Shown here: positions 24,511-33,326 of the stretch, in pieces
Numbering within the stretch: the stretch's first letter is position 1
Layout of the letters: each line of letters begins with the position of its first letter
Notes under the pieces: generated by a model
Databases searched by the model: none
The model's input: only the letters and a program-made list of their open reading frames with translations
Told to the model about the DNA's origin: nothing
Made by a program: the position numbers and the translations under genes
DNA from: Merdimonas faecis
GTDB lineage: Bacteria > Bacillota > Clostridia > Lachnospirales > Lachnospiraceae
Direction: 5' to 3'
Assembly: GCF_001754075.1 (NCBI RefSeq)
Contig: NZ_MIEH01000014.1
Span: 62,001-126,000, forward strand
Length of the DNA: 64,000 nt

Positions 24511-25253
24511 GTATTTTTCAAAGTGTTAAGGTATCTGTGACTGCCAGGCAGGCTGCTGAGCAGTATGGGGTGAAAGTAAACAGAAATGGAATGGTGTGCT
24601 GTCCTTTTCATAAGGACAGGCATCCCAGCATGAAAGTGGAAAAAGGATTCTACTGTTTTGCTTGCGGTGCAAAGGGAGATGTAATCACGTTTACGGGCAA
24701 ATTATTTGGAATGTCTCCTTATGAGGCGACAAAAAAGCTGATCACTGATTTTAATCTTCCAATCCCATTGAAGGAACAAAAGTCTGTTCAGAACAAATCC
24801 CGGGACAGAGAAGGTAAAAAGGTACAAAGTCGGTATCATTTTTCGGTAAAAAGCAAGGTTAAAACCTGGAAAAATCATGCCGTAAAGGTTTTGACGGACT
24901 ATCTTTCGTGGATTCGGTTCTGGAAACAGTTTTACGGATCCGAGCCGGAGCCTTTTGAGCAGGAATGCTTTGTGGAGGCACTGGATAATGAGAGGAAGAT
25001 CAATGATTATCTGGATATCCTTTTGACCGGTGACGGAGAGGAAATAGCGGAATTTTTCATTTATAAACGGAAGGAGGTGGAGAAGATTGAGCAGCGAATG
25101 GAAGAATATCAGCGAGGAGTCCTGGAAGAAATTAGAGAATATTGTAGAGCAGGAAATGCTGACACCGGAAGAAATCCGGGACAATCTGGAAGTAACGGAG
25201 AAAGGCCGGATCCGGCAGTCTATCCAGAATTGCAAATACGTGTTGGAACATGA
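24507..25253 (+). CDS. CHC2 zinc-finger DNA primase-like protein
   Basis: This 248-residue protein has a DnaG-type zinc ribbon: CPFHKDRHPS and FYCFACGAKGDVITF, with C32, H35, C50 and C53. This is followed by basic and coiled segments and lacks a full TOPRIM catalytic domain, so it is a short primase-like protein. It overlaps the following VapE reading frame by 167 bases, which is large but is a common layout in these elements. It probably helps replicate the excised circle. The C-terminal third is Glu-rich and may be an overlap artefact without structure. Confidence 0.72.
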   Translation: MSIFQSVKVSVTARQAAEQYGVKVNRNGMVCCPFHKDRHPSMKVEKGFYCFACGAKGDVITFTGKLFGMSPYEATKKLITDFNLPIPLKEQKSVQNKSRDREGKKVQSRYHFSVKSKVKTWKNHAVKVLTDYLSWIRFWKQFYGSEPEPFEQECFVEALDNERKINDYLDILLTGDGEEIAEFFIYKRKEVEKIEQRMEEYQRGVLEEIREYCRAGNADTGRNPGQSGSNGERPDPAVYPELQIRVGT

Positions 25254-26451
25254 TCCATGTCTGAGGGGAGCTGTCTGCAGGAATGAGATGACCTGTCAGA
25301 TTGATATTAAGAAAAAAGTGCCCTGGAAGAGGCGGGGCGTACAGATGACGGATACGGATATGAACAACCTGTCTCTCTATCTGGAAAAAAATTACGGATT
25401 AACCAGTGATCGGGTGATCGCAAAAGCGATAGATATTGTAGCCAACGATAACAGTTTCCATCCGATCATTGATCTGCTGGAAAGTCTGAAGTGGGACGGC
25501 AGACCCCGTATTGCAGGGATGCTGACTCATTTCTTCGGGGCGGAAAATCCAGAATATTCAGGAGAGGTTATGAAGATGCACATGCTGGCAGCCATAAGCC
25601 GCCTGTATGAACCCGGAAAGAAGTACGATATCATGCTCTGTCTAGTTGGCGGTCAGGGGACAGGAAAATCTACTTTTTTCAAATATCTGGCAATTCAGGA
25701 TGAATGGTTCACGGATGATGTGAAACGGCTGGATGACAAGAAAGTTTACGAATATCTGCAGGGGCATTGGATTGTGGAAATGTCGGAAATGAACGCAGTA
25801 GCGAATGCCAAAAGCATTGAGGAGACTAAATCTTTCCTGAGCAGACAGAAGGACACTTATAGGATTCCCTACGAAAGAAGAGCGGAAGACAGATACCGTC
25901 AATGCGTGTTTTGCGGTACTTCAAACGATCTTGCTTTCCTACCCTTTGACCGGACGGGCAATCGACGGTTTGGACCGGTAAAGGTCTGTCCGGAGAAAGC
26001 AGAGACTACGATATATCGAGATGAAAAAGGCTCCAGAGAATATATCATACAGGCGTGGGCAGAGGCAATGGAAATTTACCGAAGCGGGGAATTTCTCCTG
26101 ACCTTCTCTCCGGATATGGAAGACTATGTGAAATCTCTGCAGAAGGACTTTATGCCGGAAGATACACAGACCGGGATGATCCAGGCTTTCCTGGACAATT
26201 ACGAAGAGGATTATGTCTGCTCTACTATCATCTATCAGGAAGTGTTTCATCAGGAAGGCATTGTCCCTAAATGGCAGTCCAAAGAGATCGGGGATCTGAT
26301 GGACAATGAGATTATCGGATGGGAAAAACACGGGACTCATCGGTTCCCGGGAGGAATTGGGATCCAGCGATCATGGAAACGAATTCGATCTCAAAAGGAC
26401 AAGGACGGATTTGTAAAAATCAGTGATGATACAGAACTGCCCTTTGAATAA
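25087..26451 (+). CDS. VapE-domain ATPase (superfamily 3-like helicase)
   Basis: This 454-residue protein starts with TTG 25087 after GGAGGTGG. The VapE/virulence-associated E domain includes a lead helix region (KWDGRPRIAGMLTHFFGAEN), Walker A VGGQGTGKST (about 187-196) and WIVEMSEMNAV as the Walker B region. A sensor-like FCGTSNDLAFLP then RTGNRRFGPV follows. Such proteins, usually beside a CHC2 primase, act as replication helicases of satellites and integrative elements. The pair makes element 2 able to replicate when excised. Confidence 0.85.
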   Translation: MSSEWKNISEESWKKLENIVEQEMLTPEEIRDNLEVTEKGRIRQSIQNCKYVLEHDPCLRGAVCRNEMTCQIDIKKKVPWKRRGVQMTDTDMNNLSLYLEKNYGLTSDRVIAKAIDIVANDNSFHPIIDLLESLKWDGRPRIAGMLTHFFGAENPEYSGEVMKMHMLAAISRLYEPGKKYDIMLCLVGGQGTGKSTFFKYLAIQDEWFTDDVKRLDDKKVYEYLQGHWIVEMSEMNAVANAKSIEETKSFLSRQKDTYRIPYERRAEDRYRQCVFCGTSNDLAFLPFDRTGNRRFGPVKVCPEKAETTIYRDEKGSREYIIQAWAEAMEIYRSGEFLLTFSPDMEDYVKSLQKDFMPEDTQTGMIQAFLDNYEEDYVCSTIIYQEVFHQEGIVPKWQSKEIGDLMDNEIIGWEKHGTHRFPGGIGIQRSWKRIRSQKDKDGFVKISDDTELPFE

Positions 26452-26782
26452 AAGATAACTTTTAAAATGTTTTGAGTCTTGTTTACAGGACTTTGTTTAC
26501 AAAAAATGTAAACAAGAAAATGTAAACAGGAAGAAAAAAACTTTGAAAGTTAAAAACAAAAGAATGAAATAAGGCCCGGATACGGGCAGAAAGAAAAAGG
26601 CGGATACGCCAGAAATTGAGCCCTCGGCGATTGAGAGCGAAATACACCCATCGCACAAACTTCGTTTATGCTCTGTGTATTTCGCTCTGCGAGGCTGATG
26701 CCGGTCACGGCAATAAGTTCGTAAACAGGTACCTATGCACCTACTCACAGGAAAGAATGCAGCTATTAAAAAGAAGGGGGAA
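26452..26782. other. Iterons and putative oriT of element 2
   Basis: This 331-base gap holds two ordered structures. First, TTGTTTACA at 26479 and 26493 and TGTAAACA at 26507 and 26521 lie exactly 14 bases apart, two in each orientation. Second, a 14-bp inverted repeat, AGAGCGAAATACAC (26634-26647) with GTGTATTTCGCTCT (26675-26688), has a 27-base loop, and CCTCG/CGAGG extends the stem. The loop probably contains the nick site. They fit a replication or regulatory origin and an oriT next to the relaxase. Confidence 0.62.
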
Positions 26783-28210
26783 ATGCCTATCGCAAGAAAT
26801 TCATTTATACAGATGTCAAAGCTTACAAATGTCAAGGGAAGAATTACATACATCAGCAGTAGAGCAAAACAGGAAAATCTGTATGCTGTTTATGAAACGA
26901 CCGAACGACAGTTTTGGAGAGAGCTTGCAAAGTACAATCAAGAAGAATTCAGAAAAAGCGGAACAGAGGGAAAATGCATTGAAGCGAGAGAACTGACTAT
27001 AGCACTTCCTGAAAGTTTTGTAGAGTATGATCCGTATCATCTTCTGAAATTATTTACAGAACATTTCAAGAAGAATTACGAGGTGGAATGTATTTCTGCA
27101 TTGCATCATAATAAGAGAAAAACGAACTATCACATTCACCTGATTTTTTCAGAATGTCAATTATTAAAAGAGCCGATTATAAAGATTGCGTCCAGAAATA
27201 TGTTTTATGATGAAACGGGAAAACATGTTAGAACGAAAAAAGAGATTCTCGGTGAGTCTGGGGAAATAAGAACCGGTTGTCATATAATTAAAAAGGGTGA
27301 AGTATATGAAAAAAAGATCTTTACCAAAAAGGATGAAAGGTTTAAAAGCGAAAGATTTTTGGATGAAGTAAAGCATTCTTTTACAGATCTTATGAATGTA
27401 TATGTTGGTAATGATGAAGAAAAGTTAAATGTTTTTCAGCATGGCAGTGTTTATCTTCCTACGAAAAAAATCGGTAAGAACAACCCTAAGGAAGCAGAAA
27501 TCCGGGCAGATAATGCAATCAGGCAGGAATGGAACCGGGCGGTCGATGTGGCTCTGGTGGAAGGAGTACCGGAAGAAAAGATTTTAAAAATCAAAAAAGA
27601 AGAGATTTCAACTAAAATAGCACAGTCTATATCTCGTCAGGGATTCCAACCAAGAGCGTTTCGAGAGATACTGCTGGCAGCACTACAGATCTTGCGGGAA
27701 TATATAAGAAAACTAAGGATTCCATCAAAACCGAAGTTGGGAATTGACATGAAAGAATTTTATGAAATGGAAAACTTGAAAAGCAAGTTGGATCAAAAGC
27801 TAAGAGGAATACGCCAGGCAGAACAAGTAGAACTTCCAAGATTAGAAAAGGATCTGAAAGATATTACCGGATTTTTCAAAGGAAAAGAGAAAAAAGAAGC
27901 GCAGAACAAAATTGATCAATGTAAAGAGAGAATAAGAAAACAGAAGGATGAACTCCATATTCTTGTTAAAAAGAGCGGTTATCCAAATGTTCAGAAATTT
28001 ATGGATGGATACCGTACAGCGTATAAGATCGTGGAGCAATATAAGAAAGAACTGGAGGCCTGGAAACAGAAGACCGGACAAAATGATATTCAGCCTGACA
28101 AGAAAAAGAGTGTTCTGGAGCGATTAAAAGAAAATGAAAAACGTGTGAAAGAAAGAGAACGACCAAAATCCTTAAACAAACAGAAAAAACATGATTGGTT
28201 GGATCGGTAA
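26783..28210 (+). CDS. MobA/MobL-family relaxase
   Basis: This 475-residue protein begins MPIARNSFIQMSKLTNVKGR and ITYISSRAKQENLYAVYET, a start typical of this relaxase family. The metal-binding histidine motif is NYHIHLIFSE at about 116-125. The C-terminal half is a long basic coiled coil. It nicks oriT and pilots DNA, depending on a helper for the secretion apparatus. Start 26783 follows AAGAAGGGGG; it lies after the iterons and the oriT inverted repeat. Confidence 0.83.
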   Translation: MPIARNSFIQMSKLTNVKGRITYISSRAKQENLYAVYETTERQFWRELAKYNQEEFRKSGTEGKCIEARELTIALPESFVEYDPYHLLKLFTEHFKKNYEVECISALHHNKRKTNYHIHLIFSECQLLKEPIIKIASRNMFYDETGKHVRTKKEILGESGEIRTGCHIIKKGEVYEKKIFTKKDERFKSERFLDEVKHSFTDLMNVYVGNDEEKLNVFQHGSVYLPTKKIGKNNPKEAEIRADNAIRQEWNRAVDVALVEGVPEEKILKIKKEEISTKIAQSISRQGFQPRAFREILLAALQILREYIRKLRIPSKPKLGIDMKEFYEMENLKSKLDQKLRGIRQAEQVELPRLEKDLKDITGFFKGKEKKEAQNKIDQCKERIRKQKDELHILVKKSGYPNVQKFMDGYRTAYKIVEQYKKELEAWKQKTGQNDIQPDKKKSVLERLKENEKRVKERERPKSLNKQKKHDWLDR

Positions 28211-28230
28211 TAAAAAGTATTTATGCAGAT

Positions 28231-28274
28231 AATAATCCCAGGCGACAGAAGAAAACTTGTTGTCTGGGATTATT
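28231..28274. terminator. Bidirectional hairpin between the relaxase and an HTH gene
   Basis: AATAATCCCAG (28231-28241) pairs with CTGGGATTATT (28264-28274), and CGACA/TGTC extends the stem. It separates the convergent relaxase and HTH genes. Confidence 0.75.
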
Positions 28275-28524
28275 TGTCGTGTGTCAGTCCGTTGAAAATA
28301 GTGTTGAAATCTGTATGGAAAATTTCCGCAAGTGCAATCAGTTCGCTGATACGGATATTGTAAGTTCCGGCCTCAATCTGGGAATAAACACTTCTGGATG
28401 TAGGAAGATTACGCAGCTGCAACTGTGCTACGACTTGCTCCTGAGTAAGATTGGCGGTATTTCTTAGTTTGCGAAGATTATCTCCGATGGAAATATCATT
28501 AATTTGCTTTAGTTTTTGAGCCAT
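28270..28524 (-). CDS. Small XRE-family DNA-binding protein
   Basis: This 84-residue protein has an XRE helix-turn-helix: GDNLRKLRNTANLTQEQVVA, then SRSVYSQIEAGTYNIRISEL. The start at 28524 is supported by AGGTGA on the minus strand. It is convergent with the relaxase and divergent from the cargo operon start, so it may control the cargo or transfer genes. It could equally be the antitoxin-like member of a lost pair. Confidence 0.7.
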   Translation of the reverse strand: MAQKLKQINDISIGDNLRKLRNTANLTQEQVVAQLQLRNLPTSRSVYSQIEAGTYNIRISELIALAEIFHTDFNTIFNGLTHDK

Positions 28525-28631
28525 AAAGATTTCACCTCTTTCCATTTACACGAATTCCTTGCCATTGATTTTAGTATAAAATTTTCATATAATTGCAATG
28601 TATAGATTGCAAACAAAGAGGATGTAATATA

Positions 28632-29024
28632 ATGGAAAAGAAGAGAAAGATAAGAAGAAAATGGAAGATGGTTGTAGCTATAGTGCTTGTACTTGCAGTA
28701 ATGATAGGAATCGGTCTGGAGGGGGAAGAAAGGAGAGTTGAAGGAGAACCAGATGTAATCAGTAGTATGATTGTGAACAATGAACAGTATCTGACCGTTG
28801 TGGCGAATCGTAATGAAATAGAAAATGAAGAAGAGTTTAAGAAACTGCTGATTAGAATGTATGAAGAGAATTCTTTTCATTCTGTTAAGTTTTCAAGGGA
28901 TTTGATTGTTCCAGAAAAGGTTTATATGAAGGTATATCGGTGGAGGGGGGATGTTAAAAAAGAGGAACCACCATTACGAATAATATATTGTCCATGTGAA
29001 GGTTTAAATGTATGGGAAGATTGA
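28632..29024 (+). CDS. Small single-pass membrane protein
   Basis: This 130-residue protein has a basic N-terminus, KKRKIRRKWK, and one hydrophobic helix (about 12-27, MVVAIVLVLAVMIGIG), so it is probably anchored in the membrane with the rest outside. The outer part is charged and ends RIIYCPCEGLNVWED with a Cys-x-Cys pair. ATG 28632 follows AAAGAGGATG. It lies between the HTH gene and the HNH gene. No family is recognised; a surface or entry-exclusion role is a guess. Confidence 0.5.
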   Translation: MEKKRKIRRKWKMVVAIVLVLAVMIGIGLEGEERRVEGEPDVISSMIVNNEQYLTVVANRNEIENEEEFKKLLIRMYEENSFHSVKFSRDLIVPEKVYMKVYRWRGDVKKEEPPLRIIYCPCEGLNVWED

Positions 29025-29107
29025 ATTTCACTGTACTTTTAATATATAATATAAATGGCAAATAAAGGAGAAAAAGTAATCTCGTTTGTTAGAAAGGAAA
29101 ATGAGGG

Positions 29108-30736
29108 ATGATTTTAGTTTTAGTAATAATTATATTAATTGTAGCGGTTAGTATTATTTTAGAGCAGAAATATAAGCAATTGGAAACGGAAGTATTAAAA
29201 GAATTAGGATTTCCAAATTGGAATATTATTTCTTATTTTGATGAGTATGTAACCGTAAAAAGTCGTCAGACATTAGAAAAGTATGATGATATAAAGTTTT
29301 TTAAGGAAAACAGAGAAAAACTTGTGAGAGCAGAAAATATCATCAAAAGAAAAAATAATGTGGCAACAACTTTAAAGCGATTTCTTGAGAATAATGAATA
29401 TAAATCTCGTTTACAGTATAATCGTCTTACAAAACAAATAGATGTAGTTTTGAAAAATGCGGGGGCTTATAGGATTAATGTTAATTACATATCTTCGGCT
29501 GGAAACAATTTGGGAAGGAAAGAAATCGCTATAAATCAATATGGCATAGACAGATTTAAGAAAGATCCATCCTTGCTTATGAGCAAGGGAGAATATAATA
29601 AGTACTTAAAAGAGCAGCAAAAAGAAGCTTTAAACCAGAAACATCACGAATACTACGAAAATGTAAATAATATCATAGATTATGCGAATGAGAATAGAGA
29701 TTCTTTGATTATTAAAGGAAGTCAAGAACAGTTAGATAGTTTGATTGCACAGTTGTTCGATAGAACAGTTAACAGTATCAAGAAAATTAAAACTATTGAT
29801 AGTGAAGAGTGGAATATCATTGGCGATTTCATGGCCCATCTTAAGAGCGAAATAGAAAAAATAGTAGGGATGAATCAGAAAATACTTGAGTATTACGAAT
29901 CTCCTAGTTTTTTTAAGATTAAAGAAACTTGTGAAGTATTGATGAGTACACAGCGAGAATTTAATGAATATATCACTGAGAAAGCACAGTCCATCTCTAA
30001 ACTTTTTGGTACTAGAGTGGTTCGTAATGAAACCATCAATAACGATGAATACAATTATATTCGCCCGTATAAAAAGACAATCACGCCATTTACCGCAGAG
30101 GTTTCTGCAACAGTATTTTCAAGTGCAGAGAATAATCCTTTGGAATATGTGGTAAAGTACTTCTATCCCAATAAAAAGTTATATCCTGAGCAAATCCAGA
30201 AGTTGCATCGGCTTGTAGAAGAACTTGAAACATTAAGAGATGCAAAGCAAATTATTGAAAACTATAAAGTAGAGTATCAACAGTACCTTGGTGATGTTCC
30301 AGATTATATTATGGAGAATGATGAATCCGGGTTCTATTCAAGGCTTGGATTTGCTAATGTTGATGAGAGCGTACTGACTGTAGAATATAAGTTTGCCTAC
30401 ACTTCTGGAGGTGGAATGGCACAAAGGTCATTTACAGTTCCAATGACAGAAGAAAATATTGTAGAACTTATAAAGGTGTTGGAAAGCAAACTTACTGCAA
30501 AAGCCTTTGCTAAAGAGCAGCGAGCTTTGATGACCAAGAAGCTACGAGAATATATCAAAAAACGTGATAACTTTACTTGTTGTAACTGTGGTAATTCTAC
30601 TTATAAGGAACCGAATCTTCTGCTTGAGATAGACCATATCATTCCAGTAGCAAAAGGAGGATATACGGAGGAGGATAATCTCCAGACGTTGTGCTGGAAA
30701 TGTAATAGGGCAAAGAGCGATAAAATTTTAAGCTGA
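29108..30736 (+). CDS. Membrane-anchored coiled-coil protein with C-terminal HNH nuclease
   Basis: The protein has 542 residues. A very hydrophobic N-terminal helix (about 1-18, MILVLVIIILIVAVSIILE) anchors it. A long, Lys/Glu/Asn-rich middle with helical stretches follows. The C-terminus is an HNH domain: YIKKRDNFTCCNCG at about 482-495, EIDHIIPVAKGG at about 507-518 and NLQTLCWKCNRAKSD at about 524-538. The two Cys pairs hold zinc, and DHI plus N and K form the active site. Sequence composition is AT-rich like the next two genes, which are probably its partners. A tethered nuclease fits a system that attacks incoming DNA at the membrane; this is inference. Confidence 0.75.
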   Translation: MILVLVIIILIVAVSIILEQKYKQLETEVLKELGFPNWNIISYFDEYVTVKSRQTLEKYDDIKFFKENREKLVRAENIIKRKNNVATTLKRFLENNEYKSRLQYNRLTKQIDVVLKNAGAYRINVNYISSAGNNLGRKEIAINQYGIDRFKKDPSLLMSKGEYNKYLKEQQKEALNQKHHEYYENVNNIIDYANENRDSLIIKGSQEQLDSLIAQLFDRTVNSIKKIKTIDSEEWNIIGDFMAHLKSEIEKIVGMNQKILEYYESPSFFKIKETCEVLMSTQREFNEYITEKAQSISKLFGTRVVRNETINNDEYNYIRPYKKTITPFTAEVSATVFSSAENNPLEYVVKYFYPNKKLYPEQIQKLHRLVEELETLRDAKQIIENYKVEYQQYLGDVPDYIMENDESGFYSRLGFANVDESVLTVEYKFAYTSGGGMAQRSFTVPMTEENIVELIKVLESKLTAKAFAKEQRALMTKKLREYIKKRDNFTCCNCGNSTYKEPNLLLEIDHIIPVAKGGYTEEDNLQTLCWKCNRAKSDKILS

Positions 30737-30869
30737 TAATGAATAGGTGATGGAGAAAAGTATTTATGTGTTAATTGTGTAAGGAGGAATGGTAGTTTTT
30801 TGATACGAGTGAAATTGTAAATTAGAATGGCAAATAAGAATTATGATTGTATGAGTAGAGGAGAAAAGT

Positions 30870-33308
30870 ATGTACAAATATTATTTAGGAGCTTTTGGAA
30901 ATAGAAGCTTTCTTAGACCCCAGTTTGAAATTTTAGAAAATAATGGTTTGAGAATTATTGGTGATGATAGGTGGGAAGAATTTCCAAATGGTGGAACAGT
31001 ATCTCTTTCTTTTTTATCTGATAAAGATATTGATAGTATAAAAAATAGAATTGTTAAATTCAAAATTGATTTAAATAAAGATTTCCATCCTGGATACGCC
31101 AGTTTTAACGACAATAGCAATAAATATCAGATAAGTCTGACAAATCTTATTGAGCTAGATAGAGATGAAATTATTGAGATAGTGAATTTGGATTGTACGA
31201 TTGAAGAGTTTTTGAATGATAGAGTAAAAAGAAAATTGAAAATAAACCACAAACCAAATCAACTGGTTTTGTTAAAGCATGGGCAAGAGTGTTTTGGGCC
31301 GTTTGAATGTATTTCTACATTAGAGGAGCTTTTTTATAATGTTACAATATTTGTTAATAGTGAAAGTGTTAATCGATATAAGTATTCTGATTTAGAACGT
31401 ATTATATTTGATGCGACTTTTTCAATTAGAAGAAGTGATCAAATGCAGTTTATATATAATATTGAGAGCCTTAATAAGATTGAACCTGTTGGACAAATTG
31501 AATATTATGATAATGAAGAATTGGCGGATTATTTGAAAAATATTTTAGATCAGTCTGAAGCAATAAAAAATGTTTCTGAGTTGAGGGAGGATTTTTTGAA
31601 AATCATAGACAGATTTTCGGATGAAGGGAATCTGAGTGATAAAAAAATAGAGAGAATTTGTAGTTTACTTCAGACAGCGGAAGAGCTTAGTGATTGTAAA
31701 GTTCGGATTACAGAAGAATATTTTAAAAATAATCCAAATGCACAAGTAGATAAAGAGACCTATTTAAATAGCCATGAAGAATTATTGGATAAAATGGCAC
31801 GTGATGATGTGCGTTATGAAGAAAAAAAGCAAGAGTTTTTAGCGCAGTTAGAACAACTTCAAAATAAAGAAAGTGAATTAAAAGCGGAACTTGAGAATAG
31901 TAAAAAGAAGTTAAGTGATCAGCAAGCAGAATTAAAAAAACTGGGTGAGCTTGCTATTTCTGAAAAACGGAAAGAAATTGAAGATATGATGTCTTCAAAA
32001 CGTAGTGAGCTTGAGCAAGTAAAAGAAGATTATGATAAGGCGATGGCAGAATATAAGAGACTAGATGGTGCAAGAGAATTATTTAGAATCGAAGTAAAAA
32101 AATTAAAAGAAGAACGAGATAGTATTAGCAATGACATTAACTCCAAGATTACACAATGGGCTTCAGATAACAGGAATTCTGAAATTATTAGTTTACTTGT
32201 GTCTCAATTGGAAATGCCAGAATCAGATTTAGAGGTGGTAATGCCTAAAAGATTGGAAAATGTTAACAATAATCTCGAAGCAGGCGATGTTATTGCTTTA
32301 TTGTATAAAAAATTGACAGATGCAGGTAGAAGTGTAACTAAAGATGATTCTTGCAACTACTTGATAAGTGTTGTTCAAAATTATATTACTGTATTTGCAG
32401 GAGAGCCTGGAACTGGCAAGACATCTATGTGCAAATTATTAGCTAAGGCTTTAGGGATATATGATACTAGATTTGCTGAAATATTAGTGGAAAGAGGATG
32501 GACTTCATCAAAAGATTTAGTTGGATATTATAATCCATTGACGAAGGAAATTGAAAAAACTCAGCCAGCATTTTCAGCTTGCATGGAAAGATTGAGTTTG
32601 GAAAATCAGAATGATATTGTGGAGGCTCCATACTTTGTATTGCTTGATGAAGCAAATTTAAGTCCGATAGAATTTTATTGGTCAAAGTTTAATTATTTTT
32701 GTGATAATCCACAGCATCAAGTGGTGGAATATTCTAATGGCGATAAGTATGAATTTGGTTCAGAACTTAAGTTTTTAGCTACAATTAATTATGATCAAAC
32801 AACAAATGATTTGTCACCAAGATTTTTGGATAGAGCTTGGGTGATTTCTATGAATCCGATTGCAGTGGATAATATGGTTGGAAATATGATAGATGATACA
32901 ATGGTTGAAAATAATAATACTATTGTTTCGCTGAGAGCATTACAAAATATGTTTGGGTGGGAGAATTACAAAGAAAAGAAAATGAATCCGGTCACCAAGA
33001 CAAGAATTGATTTAATAGTCGATAAAATGAAAGAGGGTGGGCATAGAATAAGTGCACGTAGTTTACATGCAATCAGTCATTATTATCTTGTTGCAGAAGA
33101 ATATATGTCATCAAAAGAAGTTGCATTGGATTTTGCAATTTCACAAAAAATTTTGCCATGTATTAATGGGAATGGCAAGGCATATGGAGAGTTTTTAAAA
33201 GGATTAATGAGCATATGTAAAGAAAATCAGTTGAGCAGAAGTGCTAGTATTCTCTCTAACATAATTGAAAGATCCGAACACGAATTTTATGGATTTTTCA
33301 GCTTGTAA
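30870..33308 (+). CDS. Coiled-coil McrB-like AAA+ ATPase
   Basis: The protein has 812 residues. An N-terminal domain (about 1-250) resembles no domain I can name. Long coiled coils follow (about 300-430, rich in EEKKQEF, LEQLQNKESELKAELENS). The AAA+ domain has Walker A GEPGTGKTS (about 511-519), Walker B VLLDEANLS (about 590-598) and a sensor block ATINYDQTTNDLSPRFLDRA. In McrB-type GTPases the same area holds the nucleotide-specific signature. Motor proteins of this type drive a partner nuclease along DNA. The downstream gene, 19 bases away, is the McrC-like nuclease. The coiled coils recall the coiled-coil McrBC variants called CoCoNuTs; no helicase is present here. Confidence 0.78.
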   Translation: MYKYYLGAFGNRSFLRPQFEILENNGLRIIGDDRWEEFPNGGTVSLSFLSDKDIDSIKNRIVKFKIDLNKDFHPGYASFNDNSNKYQISLTNLIELDRDEIIEIVNLDCTIEEFLNDRVKRKLKINHKPNQLVLLKHGQECFGPFECISTLEELFYNVTIFVNSESVNRYKYSDLERIIFDATFSIRRSDQMQFIYNIESLNKIEPVGQIEYYDNEELADYLKNILDQSEAIKNVSELREDFLKIIDRFSDEGNLSDKKIERICSLLQTAEELSDCKVRITEEYFKNNPNAQVDKETYLNSHEELLDKMARDDVRYEEKKQEFLAQLEQLQNKESELKAELENSKKKLSDQQAELKKLGELAISEKRKEIEDMMSSKRSELEQVKEDYDKAMAEYKRLDGARELFRIEVKKLKEERDSISNDINSKITQWASDNRNSEIISLLVSQLEMPESDLEVVMPKRLENVNNNLEAGDVIALLYKKLTDAGRSVTKDDSCNYLISVVQNYITVFAGEPGTGKTSMCKLLAKALGIYDTRFAEILVERGWTSSKDLVGYYNPLTKEIEKTQPAFSACMERLSLENQNDIVEAPYFVLLDEANLSPIEFYWSKFNYFCDNPQHQVVEYSNGDKYEFGSELKFLATINYDQTTNDLSPRFLDRAWVISMNPIAVDNMVGNMIDDTMVENNNTIVSLRALQNMFGWENYKEKKMNPVTKTRIDLIVDKMKEGGHRISARSLHAISHYYLVAEEYMSSKEVALDFAISQKILPCINGNGKAYGEFLKGLMSICKENQLSRSASILSNIIERSEHEFYGFFSL

Positions 33309-33326
33309 AATAGGGAGATTGTTAAT

